DNA from: Aminobacter ciceronei
GTDB lineage: Bacteria > Pseudomonadota > Alphaproteobacteria > Rhizobiales > Rhizobiaceae
Length of the DNA: 64,000 nucleotides
Assembly (NCBI RefSeq): GCF_014138625.1
Contig: NZ_JACJHY010000001.1
Location: 248,001 to 312,000, forward strand
Direction: 5' to 3'
The position numbers were made by a program, and so were the translations under genes. How positions within the stretch are numbered: position 1 is the first letter of the stretch; every line of letters starts with the position of its first letter. The notes under the pieces were generated by a model. That model was not told the DNA's origin and did not search any database. It was given only the letters and a program-made list of their open reading frames with translations. Shown piece by piece: positions 1-8,954 of this stretch.

Positions 1-2461
1 CCGCCTCGTCGTCATCGAGATGAACCCGCGCGTCTCGCGCTCCTCGGCGCTCGCCTCGAAAGCCACCGGCTTCCCGATCGCCAAGATCGCGGCCAAGCTC
101 GCCGTCGGCTACACGCTCGATGAGCTTGAAAACGACATCACCGGCGGCGCCACGCCCGCGTCGTTCGAGCCGTCGATCGACTACGTCGTCACCAAGATCC
201 CGCGCTTCGCCTTCGAGAAGTTCCCCGGCGCCTCGCCCGTGCTGACCACCGCCATGAAGTCGGTCGGCGAGGTCATGGCGATTGGCCGCACTTTCCAGGA
301 ATCGCTGCAGAAGGCTTTGCGTGGCCTCGAAACCGGCCTTACCGGCCTCGACGAGATCGAGATCCCCGGCATCGGCACCGACGGCGACAGCGGCGACGAC
401 CGCAACGCCATCCGTGCTGCCTTGGGCACGCCGACGCCCGACCGCCTGCGCATGGTTGCCCAGGCGATCCGCATGGGCACCTCGCTCGAAGACGTGCACG
501 CCATGTGCAAGATCGACCCGTGGTTCCTCGAGCAGATCGCCGGCATCATTGCGATGGAAGCACGCGTCCGCGAGCACGGCCTGCCGCAGGATGCCGAAAA
601 CCTGCGCATGCTGAAGTCGATGGGTTTTTCGGACGCCCGCCTCGCCTCGCTCACCAAGACCGAGGCCGAAGCCGTTCAAAAGCAACGCCAGAAGCTCGGC
701 GTCCACCCGGTCTACAAGCGCATCGACACCTGCGCCGCCGAATTCGCCTCGCCGACGGCCTACATGTACTCGTCCTATGAGCTGCCCTTCGCTGGCGCTG
801 TGGCCGACGAGGCCCAGGTTTCGGATCGCAAGAAGGTGGTCATATTGGGCGGCGGCCCCAACCGTATCGGCCAGGGCATCGAGTTCGACTATTGCTGCGT
901 CCATGCCGCCTATGCACTGCGCGAGGCAGGCTACGAGTCGATCATGGTCAACTGCAATCCAGAGACCGTCTCGACCGACTACGACACCTCAGATCGCCTG
1001 TATTTCGAGCCGCTGACGGCGGAAGACGTGCTCGAGATCCTGCGCGCCGAACAGGCCGCCGGCACCCTGCATGGCGTCATCGTCCAGTTTGGCGGCCAGA
1101 CGCCGCTCAAGCTCGCGGATGCGCTTGAAAAAGCCGGCATCCCGATCCTCGGCACCTCGCCCGACGCCATCGACCTCGCCGAGGACCGTGACCGCTTTCA
1201 GAAGCTCTTGCACAAGCTCGACCTGAAGCAGCCCAAGAACGGCATCGCCTATTCCGTCGAGCAGGCCCGCACCGTTGCCGGCGAGCTCGGTTTCCCCCTG
1301 GTCGTGCGCCCGTCCTACGTGCTCGGCGGCCGCGCCATGCAGATCATCCACAATGAGGGCATGCTGCAGTCCTATTTGCTCGACACCGTGCCGGGCCTGG
1401 TGCCCGAGGACATCAAGCAGAAGTACCCCAACGACAAGACCGGCCAGATCAACACACTGCTCGGCAAGAACCCGTTGCTGTTCGACACCTATCTCTCTGG
1501 CGCCATCGAGGTCGACGTCGACTGCCTCTGCGACGGCAAGACGACCTATGTCTCGGGGATCATGGAGCATATCGAGGAAGCCGGCATCCACTCGGGCGAC
1601 TCGGCCTGCTCACTGCCGGTCCACTCGCTGCCGTCCGACCTCGTCGACGAGCTCGAGCGCCAGACTTCGGCCATGGCGCGCGCGCTCAATGTCGGCGGCC
1701 TGATGAACGTGCAATATGCCATCAAGGACGGCACCATCTATGTGCTGGAAGTGAACCCGCGAGCGTCGCGCACCGTGCCCTTCGTGGCCAAAACCGTCGG
1801 CAAGCCGATCGCCAAGATCGCCGCCCGCATCATGTCGGGCGAGAGCCTCGACGAGGCCTTTGCCCACTATGGCGAAAAGCCCGATGCCCGCAATCCCGGC
1901 CACATCGCGGTCAAGGAAGCGGTGTTCCCGTTTGCCCGCTTCCCCGGCGTCGACATCCTGCTCGGGCCTGAGATGAAGTCGACCGGCGAGGTCATGGGCC
2001 TCGACCGCGACTACGCGCTCGCCTTCGCCAAGGCTCAGCTCGGTGCCGGAGTCGACCTGCCGCGCTCGGGCACGCTGTTCGTCTCGGTCCGCGACGAGGA
2101 CAAGGCCGGCATCCTCGGCGCCGTCCAGCGCCTGTCCGGCCTCGGCTTCAAGGTGCTGGCAACCTCGGGCACCGCGCGCTTCCTCAATGAAAACGGCGTG
2201 CCGGCCGAGAAGATCAACAAGGTGCTCGAAGGCCGCCCTCACATCGAGGACGCCATCCGCAACCGCCAGATCCAGATCGTCTTCAACACCACCGATGGCC
2301 AGAAGGCAGTCTCGGACTCGAAGTCGATCCGCCGCGCCACACTGATGCAGAAGGTGCCTTACTACACCACCCTGTCGGGTGCTGCCGCCGTCGCCGAGGC
2401 CATCGCCGCGCTGAAGGCCGGCTCGCTCGAAGTGCGTCCACTGCAGGATTACTTCAAGTAA
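1..2461 (+). CDS. carB: Carbamoyl-phosphate synthase large subunit, 3' part (5' end outside window)
   Basis: This is the C-terminal ~820 residues of CarB, which makes carbamoyl phosphate from bicarbonate, ATP and glutamine-derived ammonia for arginine and pyrimidine synthesis. The frame is open from base 2, so the start lies upstream. Visible parts in order are the end of the first ATP-grasp half ([18 protein letters not shown]), the oligomerisation region, the second ATP-grasp half ([13 protein letters not shown], then [12 protein letters not shown]), and the C-terminal MGS-like allosteric domain ([13 protein letters not shown]). The two halves repeat the same NPR-S motif, as expected of CarB. 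carA is not in view, and no gene follows closely on this strand. Confidence 0.98.
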   Translation, partial: RLVVIEMNPRVSRSSALASKATGFPIAKIAAKLAVGYTLDELENDITGGATPASFEPSIDYVVTKIPRFAFEKFPGASPVLTTAMKSVGEVMAIGRTFQESLQKALRGLETGLTGLDEIEIPGIGTDGDSGDDRNAIRAALGTPTPDRLRMVAQAIRMGTSLEDVHAMCKIDPWFLEQIAGIIAMEARVREHGLPQDAENLRMLKSMGFSDARLASLTKTEAEAVQKQRQKLGVHPVYKRIDTCAAEFASPTAYMYSSYELPFAGAVADEAQVSDRKKVVILGGGPNRIGQGIEFDYCCVHAAYALREAGYESIMVNCNPETVSTDYDTSDRLYFEPLTAEDVLEILRAEQAAGTLHGVIVQFGGQTPLKLADALEKAGIPILGTSPDAIDLAEDRDRFQKLLHKLDLKQPKNGIAYSVEQARTVAGELGFPLVVRPSYVLGGRAMQIIHNEGMLQSYLLDTVPGLVPEDIKQKYPNDKTGQINTLLGKNPLLFDTYLSGAIEVDVDCLCDGKTTYVSGIMEHIEEAGIHSGDSACSLPVHSLPSDLVDELERQTSAMARALNVGGLMNVQYAIKDGTIYVLEVNPRASRTVPFVAKTVGKPIAKIAARIMSGESLDEAFAHYGEKPDARNPGHIAVKEAVFPFARFPGVDILLGPEMKSTGEVMGLDRDYALAFAKAQLGAGVDLPRSGTLFVSVRDEDKAGILGAVQRLSGLGFKVLATSGTARFLNENGVPAEKINKVLEGRPHIEDAIRNRQIQIVFNTTDGQKAVSDSKSIRRATLMQKVPYYTTLSGAAAVAEAIAALKAGSLEVRPLQDYFK

Positions 2462-2486
2462 AAGCCAGGACGTCGCCACAGCTTCT

Positions 2487-2533
2487 CTTCTCCCCGTTTA
2501 CGGGGAGAAGAAGCCGGCAGGCAGATGAGGGGC
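2487..2533. repeat. Palindromic intergenic repeat (CTTCTCCCCGT hairpin) after carB
   Basis: Two 11-base arms, CTTCTCCCCGT and ACGGGGAGAAG, are separated by two T residues, followed by a GCCGGCAGGCAGATGAGGGG tail. This layout matches dispersed palindromes I recall from rhizobial genomes. It may also act as the carB terminator, although no T-run follows. The rest of the 307-base gap between carB and the next gene shows nothing else I can identify apart from the G-rich ribosome site at 2751-2759. Confidence 0.6.
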
Positions 2534-2768
2534 AGCGCAAACGCTGGCACACTTGCCATGTGGCGCATTCATCTGCAGGGCAGAAGAAGAGCTTCACCGG
2601 CGCATAACCAGCCCGGGGCGTCCTGCGGCTTCCTGCCGGCAAAGCACTACGGCAGAACTGAAATACGCAGGCGTCGTCTTAACGAAACTGCATGAATTGC
2701 CTCGCCCCACCTTCCCACCCGCATAGATTGCAGCTAACTCTTCACCATCAGGTGGGGGGTATTTGCGA

Positions 2769-3143
2769 ATGAAACTGAAAACTATGCGGCTGGCACTGGC
2801 ACCGGTGCTGGCGGGACTTCTGGTTGCGGCCGTACCGGTCGCGGCAATGGCCAAGGACAAGGGCTCGCTGGCCGGCAACGAAGGCAAGAAGCGGTACGCG
2901 GCGCAGTTCGGGAACACGACTGGTCCATGCAAGGACGGTTATAAGAAGTATGTCGCCGCCCCCGGCCACTCGGCCTATGCCCAGACGCATCTTGGTGCCG
3001 TCGAAGCCTTTTACTGCGGCGCTTCCCTTAACGCGCCGTCCCAGGCAGCAGCCGAAAAGCAAGCGTTAGAGCGCTGCAATTCGGTCGGCAAGAAGTACAA
3101 GATGAAAACCACCGGCAACTGCGCCATCTACGCTTCGAAGTGA
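2769..3143 (+). CDS. Small secreted four-cysteine protein, unknown function
   Basis: This encodes about 124 residues with a classical signal peptide (KLKTMRLALAPVLAGLLVAA, cut near AMA-KD), so it should be periplasmic or secreted. The mature part is basic, with four cysteines (GPC, FYC, ERC, GNC) that could form two disulfides. Its end (AAEKQALERCN...GNCAIYA) resembles the cysteine-bearing repeat of DUF4189-like proteins, but I cannot assign it firmly. ATG at 2769 sits 9 bases after a GGGGGG ribosome site; an in-frame TTG at 2763 is closer and less likely. It stands alone between carB and a dispersed repeat. Confidence 0.75.
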   Translation: MKLKTMRLALAPVLAGLLVAAVPVAAMAKDKGSLAGNEGKKRYAAQFGNTTGPCKDGYKKYVAAPGHSAYAQTHLGAVEAFYCGASLNAPSQAAAEKQALERCNSVGKKYKMKTTGNCAIYASK

Positions 3144-3155
3144 GAGGCCGGACTT

Positions 3156-3220
3156 ACCCTCCCCCTTGTGGGGAGGGGTCGATCCGCGACGCGGATCGGG
3201 GTGGGGGTGGTCGAAGAAGC
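3156..3220. repeat. Dispersed GC-rich palindromic repeat, copy 1
   Basis: The element has a CCCTCCCC/GGGGAGGG stem, then a perfect GATCCGCG-a-CGCGGATC palindrome at 3181-3197, then GGGGTGGGGGTGGTCGAAGA. A diverged second copy with the same architecture lies at 55290-55352. It starts 13 bases after the secreted-protein stop codon and could also fold as a terminator. Confidence 0.7.
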
Positions 3221-3369
3221 GCACGCCGCCCACAGACTGGCACCGCGCCAGACCTCGCCTGCTGTCTGAACAGCCGTTCGGCGAAACCACCCTCGGAAGC
3301 CCGTCACCTCACCCCCTCGTCATCCCACCCCCATCCGGCTACCCTGCCCCGCCAGCCAGGAATCGCCGC

Positions 3370-3735
3370 ATGCCATACGCCTACGACCCGTTCGACGAGA
3401 TCCGCCGCGAGGCATCCGGTGTCAGCCTGATCCCGCCACAGGTGGTCGCCGACAACGCCGCCAGGGGACTCGTATTGAGAAGGCAGTTCGGCCGCGGCGG
3501 CACAGAGATCGGCGTCGGCCGCGCCGAGGAGCTTGTCGCCCGTACCGAGCTTACGCCCCATACCATCAAGCGCATGGTCAGCTACTTCGCCCGCCACGAG
3601 GTCGACAAGCGCGGCAAGAATTTTGGCAACGAGCAGAACCCGTCAGCCGGCTACATCGCCTGGCTGCTCTGGGGAGGGGATGAAGGGCGCGCTTGGGCTC
3701 TGGAGATGAAACGCGCTATCGCTGATCAGGCGTAA
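3370..3735 (+). CDS. Small conserved protein with a phage-associated motif
   Basis: About 121 residues with no signal peptide or membrane segment. The central and C-terminal part (FGRGGTEIGVGRAEEL, then KRMVSYFARHEVDKRGKN, then PSAGYIAWLLWGGDEGRAW) is a module I recall in phage or prophage proteins, where it is often fused to larger structural proteins; here it stands alone with no phage neighbours. ATG at 3370 is chosen because the open frame upstream runs through the dispersed repeat. The function is unknown. It could be a domesticated phage fragment or a DNA-associated protein. Confidence 0.75.
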   Translation: MPYAYDPFDEIRREASGVSLIPPQVVADNAARGLVLRRQFGRGGTEIGVGRAEELVARTELTPHTIKRMVSYFARHEVDKRGKNFGNEQNPSAGYIAWLLWGGDEGRAWALEMKRAIADQA

Positions 3736-3805
3736 TGCTGTTCGATTATCTGAATAGCCCAAAATCGAAAACATCCATGATGGCTGCTATTTTCGGCTGC
3801 AGAAT

Positions 3806-4294
3806 TTAGCCACCCCAGTCCACCTCGGTCATGCCGAGCCTGAGATAGAGCCGAACAGCAGCCGAGTTGTCGACCAGGTTGGTCTTGAGGTCGATATGGC
3901 TCGCGCCCCGCGCAGCAAATATGGCAAAGACATGCCACAGCAAGGCCTCGGCGATGCCCTTGCCGCGACTGTCGGGACGAACGGCAAGGTCTTTCAGGAA
4001 GCCGCTGGTCCAGCTCAAGGCAGCGCCCGCCAACCGGCCCTCGTTATCGAAGACCAGGAAACAAAGTTCAGGGTCAAATTCCGAGTCGGCCTCGAGTCGT
4101 GGCCACCACTGGTCGAACGGGCCGTTCATGCCGTCGTCGAAGACGAGCTCAAGCAGATCGTAAAGTGCAACCGCGTCGGAGGCCTGAAACGTCCGCATCG
4201 AAAAGCCAGCGGGCCAGCGCGGGGGTCGCAGTTCGCCGGGCAGCACCCTGCGCAGGCGGACGTCGTTTTCCCCCTGCGGCGATGGCATCGGCAA
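3806..4294 (-). CDS. GNAT-family N-acetyltransferase
   Basis: 162 residues with the acetyl-CoA-binding GNAT core: a beta strand LKDLAVRPDSRGKGIAEALL carries the R-x-x-G-x-G/A pyrophosphate loop, followed by a typical C-terminal NSAAVRLYLRLGMTEVDW. The acceptor substrate cannot be told from sequence. The start lies 2 bases after the stop of the upstream lytic transglycosylase, so the two are probably one transcript. The N-terminal 25 residues are not part of the fold, so a later start is possible. Confidence 0.85.
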   Translation of the reverse strand: MPMPSPQGENDVRLRRVLPGELRPPRWPAGFSMRTFQASDAVALYDLLELVFDDGMNGPFDQWWPRLEADSEFDPELCFLVFDNEGRLAGAALSWTSGFLKDLAVRPDSRGKGIAEALLWHVFAIFAARGASHIDLKTNLVDNSAAVRLYLRLGMTEVDWGG

Positions 4295-4296
4295 GT

Positions 4297-5397
4297 CTAG
4301 CCGCGGTGACGGGCGCGGTCGCGGCCGAGCCCGGTCTCGTCGAGCAGGCCTTTGCGCTTGGCGTGGTAATAATAGCCGCTCTGGTAAAGCTTGTCGGCCT
4401 TGTCCTCGTCGCCATCGGCGACCATGAAAGCGCCGCGCAGATATTTGACCGCGTATTTCAGATTGGTCTCGGCATCGAACAGGCCGCGCGCCGGGCCGTC
4501 ATAACCCATGCCGCGCGCGGTGGCGTGCTTGATCTGCATCAGCCCCCAATGGCCGTTGTTGAAGGCCATCGGGTTGAAGGTGCTCTCGCGGTTGACCACG
4601 CGCCGCACAAGCCGCTCGGGCACCTCATAGAGAGCCGCGTATTTCGAGATCAGCTCGTCGATCTTGCCGCGAGAGGCAAGTGCCGGGCTATCGGGCGCGG
4701 CATAGGACGAGGTGGCGAAGCTTTCGGGCGCGACATTGCCCAGCGACGCGACCTGGTAGCTGCGCGGCACCGGCGCGCTGGCCGGCAGGGCATCGTCGGC
4801 GATCGTCGGCGCGGACGGAAACTCTCCGACAAGCTTGTCGGCTGTGGCAACGATTTCGCCGCCGGCCATCGGCACCGACATCGGGTCGACCGGGCCCTTG
4901 GCCAAGGCAGGAGCCTTGGGCGCGGTGGCGGCAACGGCAACAGCTTTTGCGGCATCAGCAGCAGGCGCGATCGGCGCAGCGGCAACTGCCTTTTCGCCAC
5001 CAGCAGCGCCAGTCGCCTTTTCGGCACCAGCAGCAGGCACCGGCGGCGCGGCAGCAACGGTCACGGCAGCGGCCTCGCTTGTGGCCGGCGTCGCGGCGTC
5101 AGCGGCACCCGCGACATCCGAAGCATCGGCAGCGGGCGCTGCGGCAGCGAGCACGGCAGTGGCCGGCGAAGCTTCGGTGGAGGCATATGATGCGGTCGGC
5201 AGCACTGCCACGGTTTCCGGCAGCGCGAGATCGGCGACCTCCGTCGAAGCGGGCGCAATCTCGGCGTTCAAGGCCACGTCGGCGGCCGTCGAAAGATCGG
5301 TGTTGAGAGCCGCTGTGTTGGTCTGGCAGCCCGACAGCAATGCCGTCGCCAATGCCACCGAGATCAGCAGGTGAGTCTTTATCGCCGGCAAATGCAC
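4297..5397 (-). CDS. Lytic transglycosylase (SLT domain) lipoprotein with long Ala-rich linker
   Basis: 366 residues. The N-terminus has a lipoprotein signal with the acylated cysteine in LLSGC (residue 24). Residues ~30-240 are a low-complexity Ala/Pro/Val linker. The C-terminal ~110 residues are a soluble-lytic-transglycosylase domain: RRVVNRESTFNP contains the catalytic Glu and HWGLMQIKHATARGMGY the GLMQ motif. It cleaves peptidoglycan glycan strands with 1,6-anhydro product formation. It probably sits in the outer membrane facing the wall, with the linker spanning distance. The GNAT gene follows directly. Confidence 0.92.
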   Translation of the reverse strand: MHLPAIKTHLLISVALATALLSGCQTNTAALNTDLSTAADVALNAEIAPASTEVADLALPETVAVLPTASYASTEASPATAVLAAAAPAADASDVAGAADAATPATSEAAAVTVAAAPPVPAAGAEKATGAAGGEKAVAAAPIAPAADAAKAVAVAATAPKAPALAKGPVDPMSVPMAGGEIVATADKLVGEFPSAPTIADDALPASAPVPRSYQVASLGNVAPESFATSSYAAPDSPALASRGKIDELISKYAALYEVPERLVRRVVNRESTFNPMAFNNGHWGLMQIKHATARGMGYDGPARGLFDAETNLKYAVKYLRGAFMVADGDEDKADKLYQSGYYYHAKRKGLLDETGLGRDRARHRG

Positions 5398-5563
5398 ACT
5401 CTGTTAATGATTTCGTCCCGCCCGACCCTCTCTACAACAACGTATGAGCCCCGGCAATCCACAGGTGGATACGGTTTTCGGGTGGCATGCGCACACAGAT
5501 CATGGCACATTGTTCCTGATTTGTACCGAATTCACGCCAGCTGCCAGGACGAAAGGAACGGTC

Positions 5564-6145
5564 GTGGACCCCAGCATTTTCCATCCCCTGCCCGGCCGCG
5601 CCGTCTTCGAGACGGCCCTCGGCTTCATGGCGCTGGCATGGAGCAAGACCGGGCTTGTCAGGCTTTGCCTGCCGGAAAAAACCCGCGACGCCGCCGAGCG
5701 CCGACTGCTGCGACTGGCCGGTCAGGCCACGGCCGCGGGCGACCATACGCCGCCACCATGGATCACCGCGCTGATCGCCGACATCAGGCGCTATGCCGAC
5801 GGCGAGGACGTCGATTTCTCCGATGTCCCGGTCGATCTCGCCGGCATCGACGATTTCCGCCGCGACATCTATGCCGCCGCCCGAAACCTTCACTATGGCG
5901 AGACCACCACCTATGGCGGGCTGGCCGAGAAGGCCGGCCGGAAGGGTCTGTTCCGCGAAACTGGCTCGGCACTGGGGGCGAACCCTATTCCCCTCGTCAT
6001 TCCGTGTCACCGCATCCTCGCCGCCGGCGGCAAGATCGGCGGCTTTTCGGCAACCGGCGGCTCGAACATGAAGGAAAAGATGCTGGTGCTCGAGGGCGTG
6101 CGCGTTGGCCCGCCGCCATCCACCCAGGCATCGTTCGGGTTCTGA
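5564..6145 (+). CDS. Methylated-DNA--protein-cysteine methyltransferase
   Basis: The acceptor cysteine lies in the invariant PCHR motif (residue ~148) preceded by GANPIPLVI, and the helix-turn-helix region YGETTTYGGLAEKAGR is present. The protein removes alkyl groups from O6-alkylguanine by irreversible self-alkylation. I chose GTG at 5564 because AAAGGAA lies 5-12 bases upstream and the family homology starts just after it (FHPLPGRAVFETALGFMALAW). The frame is open back to 5444, but that part does not resemble the family. At 193 residues it is Ogt-sized, with no Ada regulatory domain. Confidence 0.9.
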   Translation: MDPSIFHPLPGRAVFETALGFMALAWSKTGLVRLCLPEKTRDAAERRLLRLAGQATAAGDHTPPPWITALIADIRRYADGEDVDFSDVPVDLAGIDDFRRDIYAAARNLHYGETTTYGGLAEKAGRKGLFRETGSALGANPIPLVIPCHRILAAGGKIGGFSATGGSNMKEKMLVLEGVRVGPPPSTQASFGF

Positions 6146-6247
6146 CAGGGGATGAAAAGAAGAGCACACAACTGCGGGAGCTGCGCCTGACGGCGCGCTC
6201 CGGCGCGCAGAAAGCGTTTCAGAGCGAGATCAATTGTCCGCTTGCGT

Positions 6248-6574
6248 TCAGTCGCTCAGCGGAAACAGCCGGCGCTTGAAGAAATTGCGCTCGATTCGCT
6301 TGCAATTGTAGACCGGGCAGGACCGCGCATCGGCCGTCGGTACATATGCCCGGCGCGCCTCTTCGCCGGCCGAGCAGAAATGGTCGTTGGCGACATAACG
6401 ATCATAACGCGGCACGCCCGACGTCGGCGACGTCCAGCGCAGGATCACCGCGCCCTGGTTGCGCACGACGCTCTGCGTCTGGGCGCAGCTCATTTTCGTC
6501 GATACGTAGCGCGACGCGGCCTGCGCTTCGGCTGCCATCAGTGTCAGGCACGCGGCAAGCAAAATGGCTTTCAT
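6248..6574 (-). CDS. Small secreted Cys-containing protein, unknown function
   Basis: 108 residues starting at an ATG preceded by GGGAGGT. It has a signal peptide (MKAILLAACLTLMAAEAQA-A) and a mature part with four cysteines (SCAQTQ, HFCSAG, SCPVYNC) and a basic tail KRIERNFFKRR. Similar small exported proteins are common in rhizobia but have no assigned role. Two C-terminal cysteines in CPVYNC could form a local disulfide. It is convergent with the DNA-repair gene and divergent from the cold-shock gene. Confidence 0.8.
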   Translation of the reverse strand: MKAILLAACLTLMAAEAQAASRYVSTKMSCAQTQSVVRNQGAVILRWTSPTSGVPRYDRYVANDHFCSAGEEARRAYVPTADARSCPVYNCKRIERNFFKRRLFPLSD

Positions 6575-6738
6575 GAGAACCTCCCGGACTTCGCGCAACG
6601 GCTGGCGCCGGCCGAACGTTACAGCGCCTCATCTTGCATCGCTCGCAATGCCATGGGCGCCAGGCAATATAACACCCTGCGCCCGCCATGGTTGCATGGC
6701 AATTGAGGCAGGTTTCAAGCGCCACTATTTGCAAGGGC

Positions 6739-6767
6739 TTGCACTTGCGGCCATTTGCCCTTATATC
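6739..6767 (+). promoter_or_regulatory. Probable housekeeping promoter of the cold-shock gene
   Basis: TTGCAC at 6739-6744 and TATATC at 6762-6767 are separated by exactly 17 bases, close to the alphaproteobacterial vegetative consensus. Transcription from about 6774 would give a leader of ~130 nt before the cold-shock start, as is typical of cspA-family mRNAs. The 6575-6907 gap holds no other gene that I can support. Confidence 0.6.
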
Positions 6768-6907
6768 CGGCACGTTGATATTTCGGCCGACAGATCCGTG
6801 CCCCGCGACACTCTCGCGTTTGCAGACGTCTCTCCCCAAAATCTCGATACCACGACTGGGCATGCTCGCTTGGTCAAGAAAAACTGCAAACGACAAGGAT
6901 ATTCAAT

Positions 6908-7117
6908 ATGGCTACTGGCACCGTTAAGTGGTTCAACGCAACCAAGGGCTTCGGCTTCATTCAGCCCGACGCAGGTGGCGCGGACGTTTTCGTCCACATC
7001 TCGGCTGTCGAGCGTTCGGGCATGGGCTCGCTGGCCGACGGCCAGAAGGTCAGCTTCGAAATCGAGCAGGACCGTCGCACGGGCCGTTCGTCGGCTGGCC
7101 AGCTCAAGGCAGTCTGA
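6908..7117 (+). CDS. Cold-shock protein, CspA family
   Basis: 69 residues, one cold-shock (OB-fold) domain. Both RNA-binding motifs are present: RNP1 as KGFGFI and RNP2 as VFVHI, with the conserved start [16 protein letters not shown]. It binds single-stranded RNA and DNA and acts as an RNA chaperone. A ~130-nt leader upstream suggests post-transcriptional control by temperature, as known for this family. It is a single-gene unit; a small GGAGC-gaaa-GCTCC hairpin follows the stop at about 7131. Confidence 0.96.
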   Translation: MATGTVKWFNATKGFGFIQPDAGGADVFVHISAVERSGMGSLADGQKVSFEIEQDRRTGRSSAGQLKAV

Positions 7118-7274
7118 TTTAAGGCGCGCGGGAGCGAAAGCTCCAATCGCGATGCAAGTCACGGATGTACTGGCGGCTGCGCGACAAGCGCGCCGGAATC
7201 TCTGACCCGAAGGACGATGCGGCAGATTGCCGTGAGCCCGGGTCAGGTGATCCAGGATCAGCTGCTGACAGCGG

Positions 7275-7305
7275 AAGGCGGGGTCACACCCCGCCTTTTT
7301 CTTTT
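7275..7305 (+). terminator. Rho-independent terminator
   Basis: AAGGCGGGG and CCCCGCCTT pair around TCACA and are followed by TTTTTCTTTTT. It lies about 160 bases after the cold-shock stop codon, so either the transcript has a long 3' tail or a short RNA is made from 7118-7305. Confidence 0.8.
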
Positions 7306-7354
7306 TGCGCAGACAGGGTCGCGGCTCGAAACTCGCCTGGACGTCTTAAAAAGG

Positions 7355-7379
7355 GGCCCGAAGATCGCATCTTCGGGCC
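7355..7379 (-). terminator. Bidirectional terminator downstream of the GST gene
   Basis: Perfect 11-base arms GGCCCGAAGAT and ATCTTCGGGCC close a CGC loop. Read on the minus strand the stem is followed by CCTTTTTAAG, which suits the glutathione transferase ending at 7404. Read on the plus strand it is followed by TTCTTG. Confidence 0.8.
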
Positions 7380-7403
7380 TTCTTGCATTTCAGGATCAGG
7401 CGT

Positions 7404-8024
7404 TCACGGCAGCCAGGTCAGCGGCACATGGCCCTCGTCCGCTGCCACGCGGGCAAGCCAGGCCTTCACCGCAGGGAACGCATCCAGGTCATAGCCGCCG
7501 ATGGTCGCGTCATGGGTGTAGGCATAGAGTGCAATATCGGCGACGCTCATCGCATCTCCGGCCAGGAACGGCGTCTTCTCGAGCTGCACCTGCATCACCC
7601 CAAGCGCCTTGTTGCCGCCGTCGAGCAAAGCCTGCATGCGCTCCGGCGTCGCCTGGGCGGCGCGCTCGGGGTAGAGGAACATCGTCCGCCTGACAGCAAC
7701 GAAGGGTTCGTGGCTGTACTGTTCGAAAAACAGCCATTGAAAGACCAGCGCCCGCTGGTAGGCGTCTGCCGGCAAAAGCCGTGTCCCTTCGGCCATGTGG
7801 AGCAGGATCGCGTTGGACTCGGCAAGGAAGCGGCCATCGTCGAGCTCGAGCAGCGGCACCTTTCCGTTGGCGTTCTTGGCGAGGTAAGCGGGCGTACGTG
7901 TGGAGCCGTCGCGCGAGCTGGTCTCGACATGGCGGAACGGCCGGCCGAGCTTGGCCATCAAAAGCCGCGGCTTGTAGCTGTTGCCGCTGTCGCTCATTCC
8001 ATAGATCGTGATCATCGCATTCAC
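7404..8024 (-). CDS. Glutathione S-transferase family protein
   Basis: 206 residues with the two-domain GST layout: an N-terminal thioredoxin-like fold (ITIYGMSDSGNSYKPRLLMAKLGRPFRHVE...NGKVPLLELDDGRFLAESNAILLHMAEG, containing the cis-Pro VPLLEL and ES glutathione site) and an all-helical C-terminal domain ending in SVADIALYAYTHDA. It probably conjugates or reduces small electrophiles with glutathione in the cytoplasm; the substrate is unknown. The start is uncertain between 8024 and an in-frame ATG at 8015. It has its own terminator. Confidence 0.9.
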   Translation of the reverse strand: MNAMITIYGMSDSGNSYKPRLLMAKLGRPFRHVETSSRDGSTRTPAYLAKNANGKVPLLELDDGRFLAESNAILLHMAEGTRLLPADAYQRALVFQWLFFEQYSHEPFVAVRRTMFLYPERAAQATPERMQALLDGGNKALGVMQVQLEKTPFLAGDAMSVADIALYAYTHDATIGGYDLDAFPAVKAWLARVAADEGHVPLTWLP

Positions 8025-8117
8025 CCCGTTTGGTCAGCGATTATCGTCCCTGAGGTGAGTCGATCCAGCGAATTGTTCTGGTGCGAGGCATCAGCTTTGG
8101 TGATCTTTCGTACCGTG

Positions 8118-8954
8118 TCAGCCGAACAGCGGCACCACCACGCATTCGCCGCGACGATATTGCGACGTTTCGCGCGCCCCTTCGGCAAACACACTGCCGA
8201 CCAGCTTTGCAGGCTCGAGCAGATCGCCCTGGAACAGGTCGACACCGGCGCCAAGCGCAATTTCCAGGCGGCTCTCATTGTCGATGCCCTCAACGAGCAC
8301 GTCGACACCAAGCGTCTTGAGTTCCGACACCACCGGACGCAGCAGCCGCCCGGTCGCGGCGTCGGCGCAGAAGCGTTCGAACGAGGCGCGATCGAGCCTG
8401 ACGATATCGGGCAGCACACGCTTGACGGCGTCGACGTCATGCTGCGCCGAGCCTGGCTGCCCCAGAGCGACACGCATTCCAAGCGCCCGCAGTTCGCAAG
8501 CCAGCTTTTCGTCGCCGCCGATCTCGCAGATCAGTTGCGACGCCTCGAAACCTTCGCCCTTGAGGCGCCGGACCATGAAACCCAGATCGTCGAGATCGGG
8601 TGCATCACCATTGATGTCCTGCCTGAACAGCAGCGCGATGCCCTTGACGCCCATATTGTGGGCGTTGGCAAGCGGCAACACCGCCCAGACACGTCCGACG
8701 ATCGCGCGTTCCTCATCGGCTATCTCGGCGAGGAATTCGCCAATCGCGACCGGCCGTCCCTCGCGATACGGCACCACCTGGGCGTCGGCGGCGACCGGCG
8801 TCAGGCGGCCGTCTTCATGCCGGAAGATCGGCTGGATCGCGCAACGCAGGCGAAACTCACCGTGAACGCCGAACTCCAGGCCAATTTCGTCGGCGGCGAT
8901 CCTTGCCACCAGGTCCCGAGGCAACGCGCCAAACCCGAAAACCACGTCACTCAT
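8118..8954 (-). CDS. Degenerate EAL-domain protein (probably catalytically dead)
   Basis: About 278 residues with the shape of an EAL domain, as in its upstream neighbour, but without the catalytic residues. The EAL position reads VAADAQVVPYREG, the DDFG loop is replaced by ALGQPGSAQHDV, and the KxD lysine is arginine (DIVRLD). The CEIGG, LVEGIDNE and QGDLL segments remain. Such proteins usually bind c-di-GMP or a partner protein instead of hydrolysing c-di-GMP. ATG at 8954 overlaps the stop of the upstream EAL gene (ATGAGTGA), indicating translational coupling and a joint role. Confidence 0.85.
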   Translation of the reverse strand: MSDVVFGFGALPRDLVARIAADEIGLEFGVHGEFRLRCAIQPIFRHEDGRLTPVAADAQVVPYREGRPVAIGEFLAEIADEERAIVGRVWAVLPLANAHNMGVKGIALLFRQDINGDAPDLDDLGFMVRRLKGEGFEASQLICEIGGDEKLACELRALGMRVALGQPGSAQHDVDAVKRVLPDIVRLDRASFERFCADAATGRLLRPVVSELKTLGVDVLVEGIDNESRLEIALGAGVDLFQGDLLEPAKLVGSVFAEGARETSQYRRGECVVVPLFG

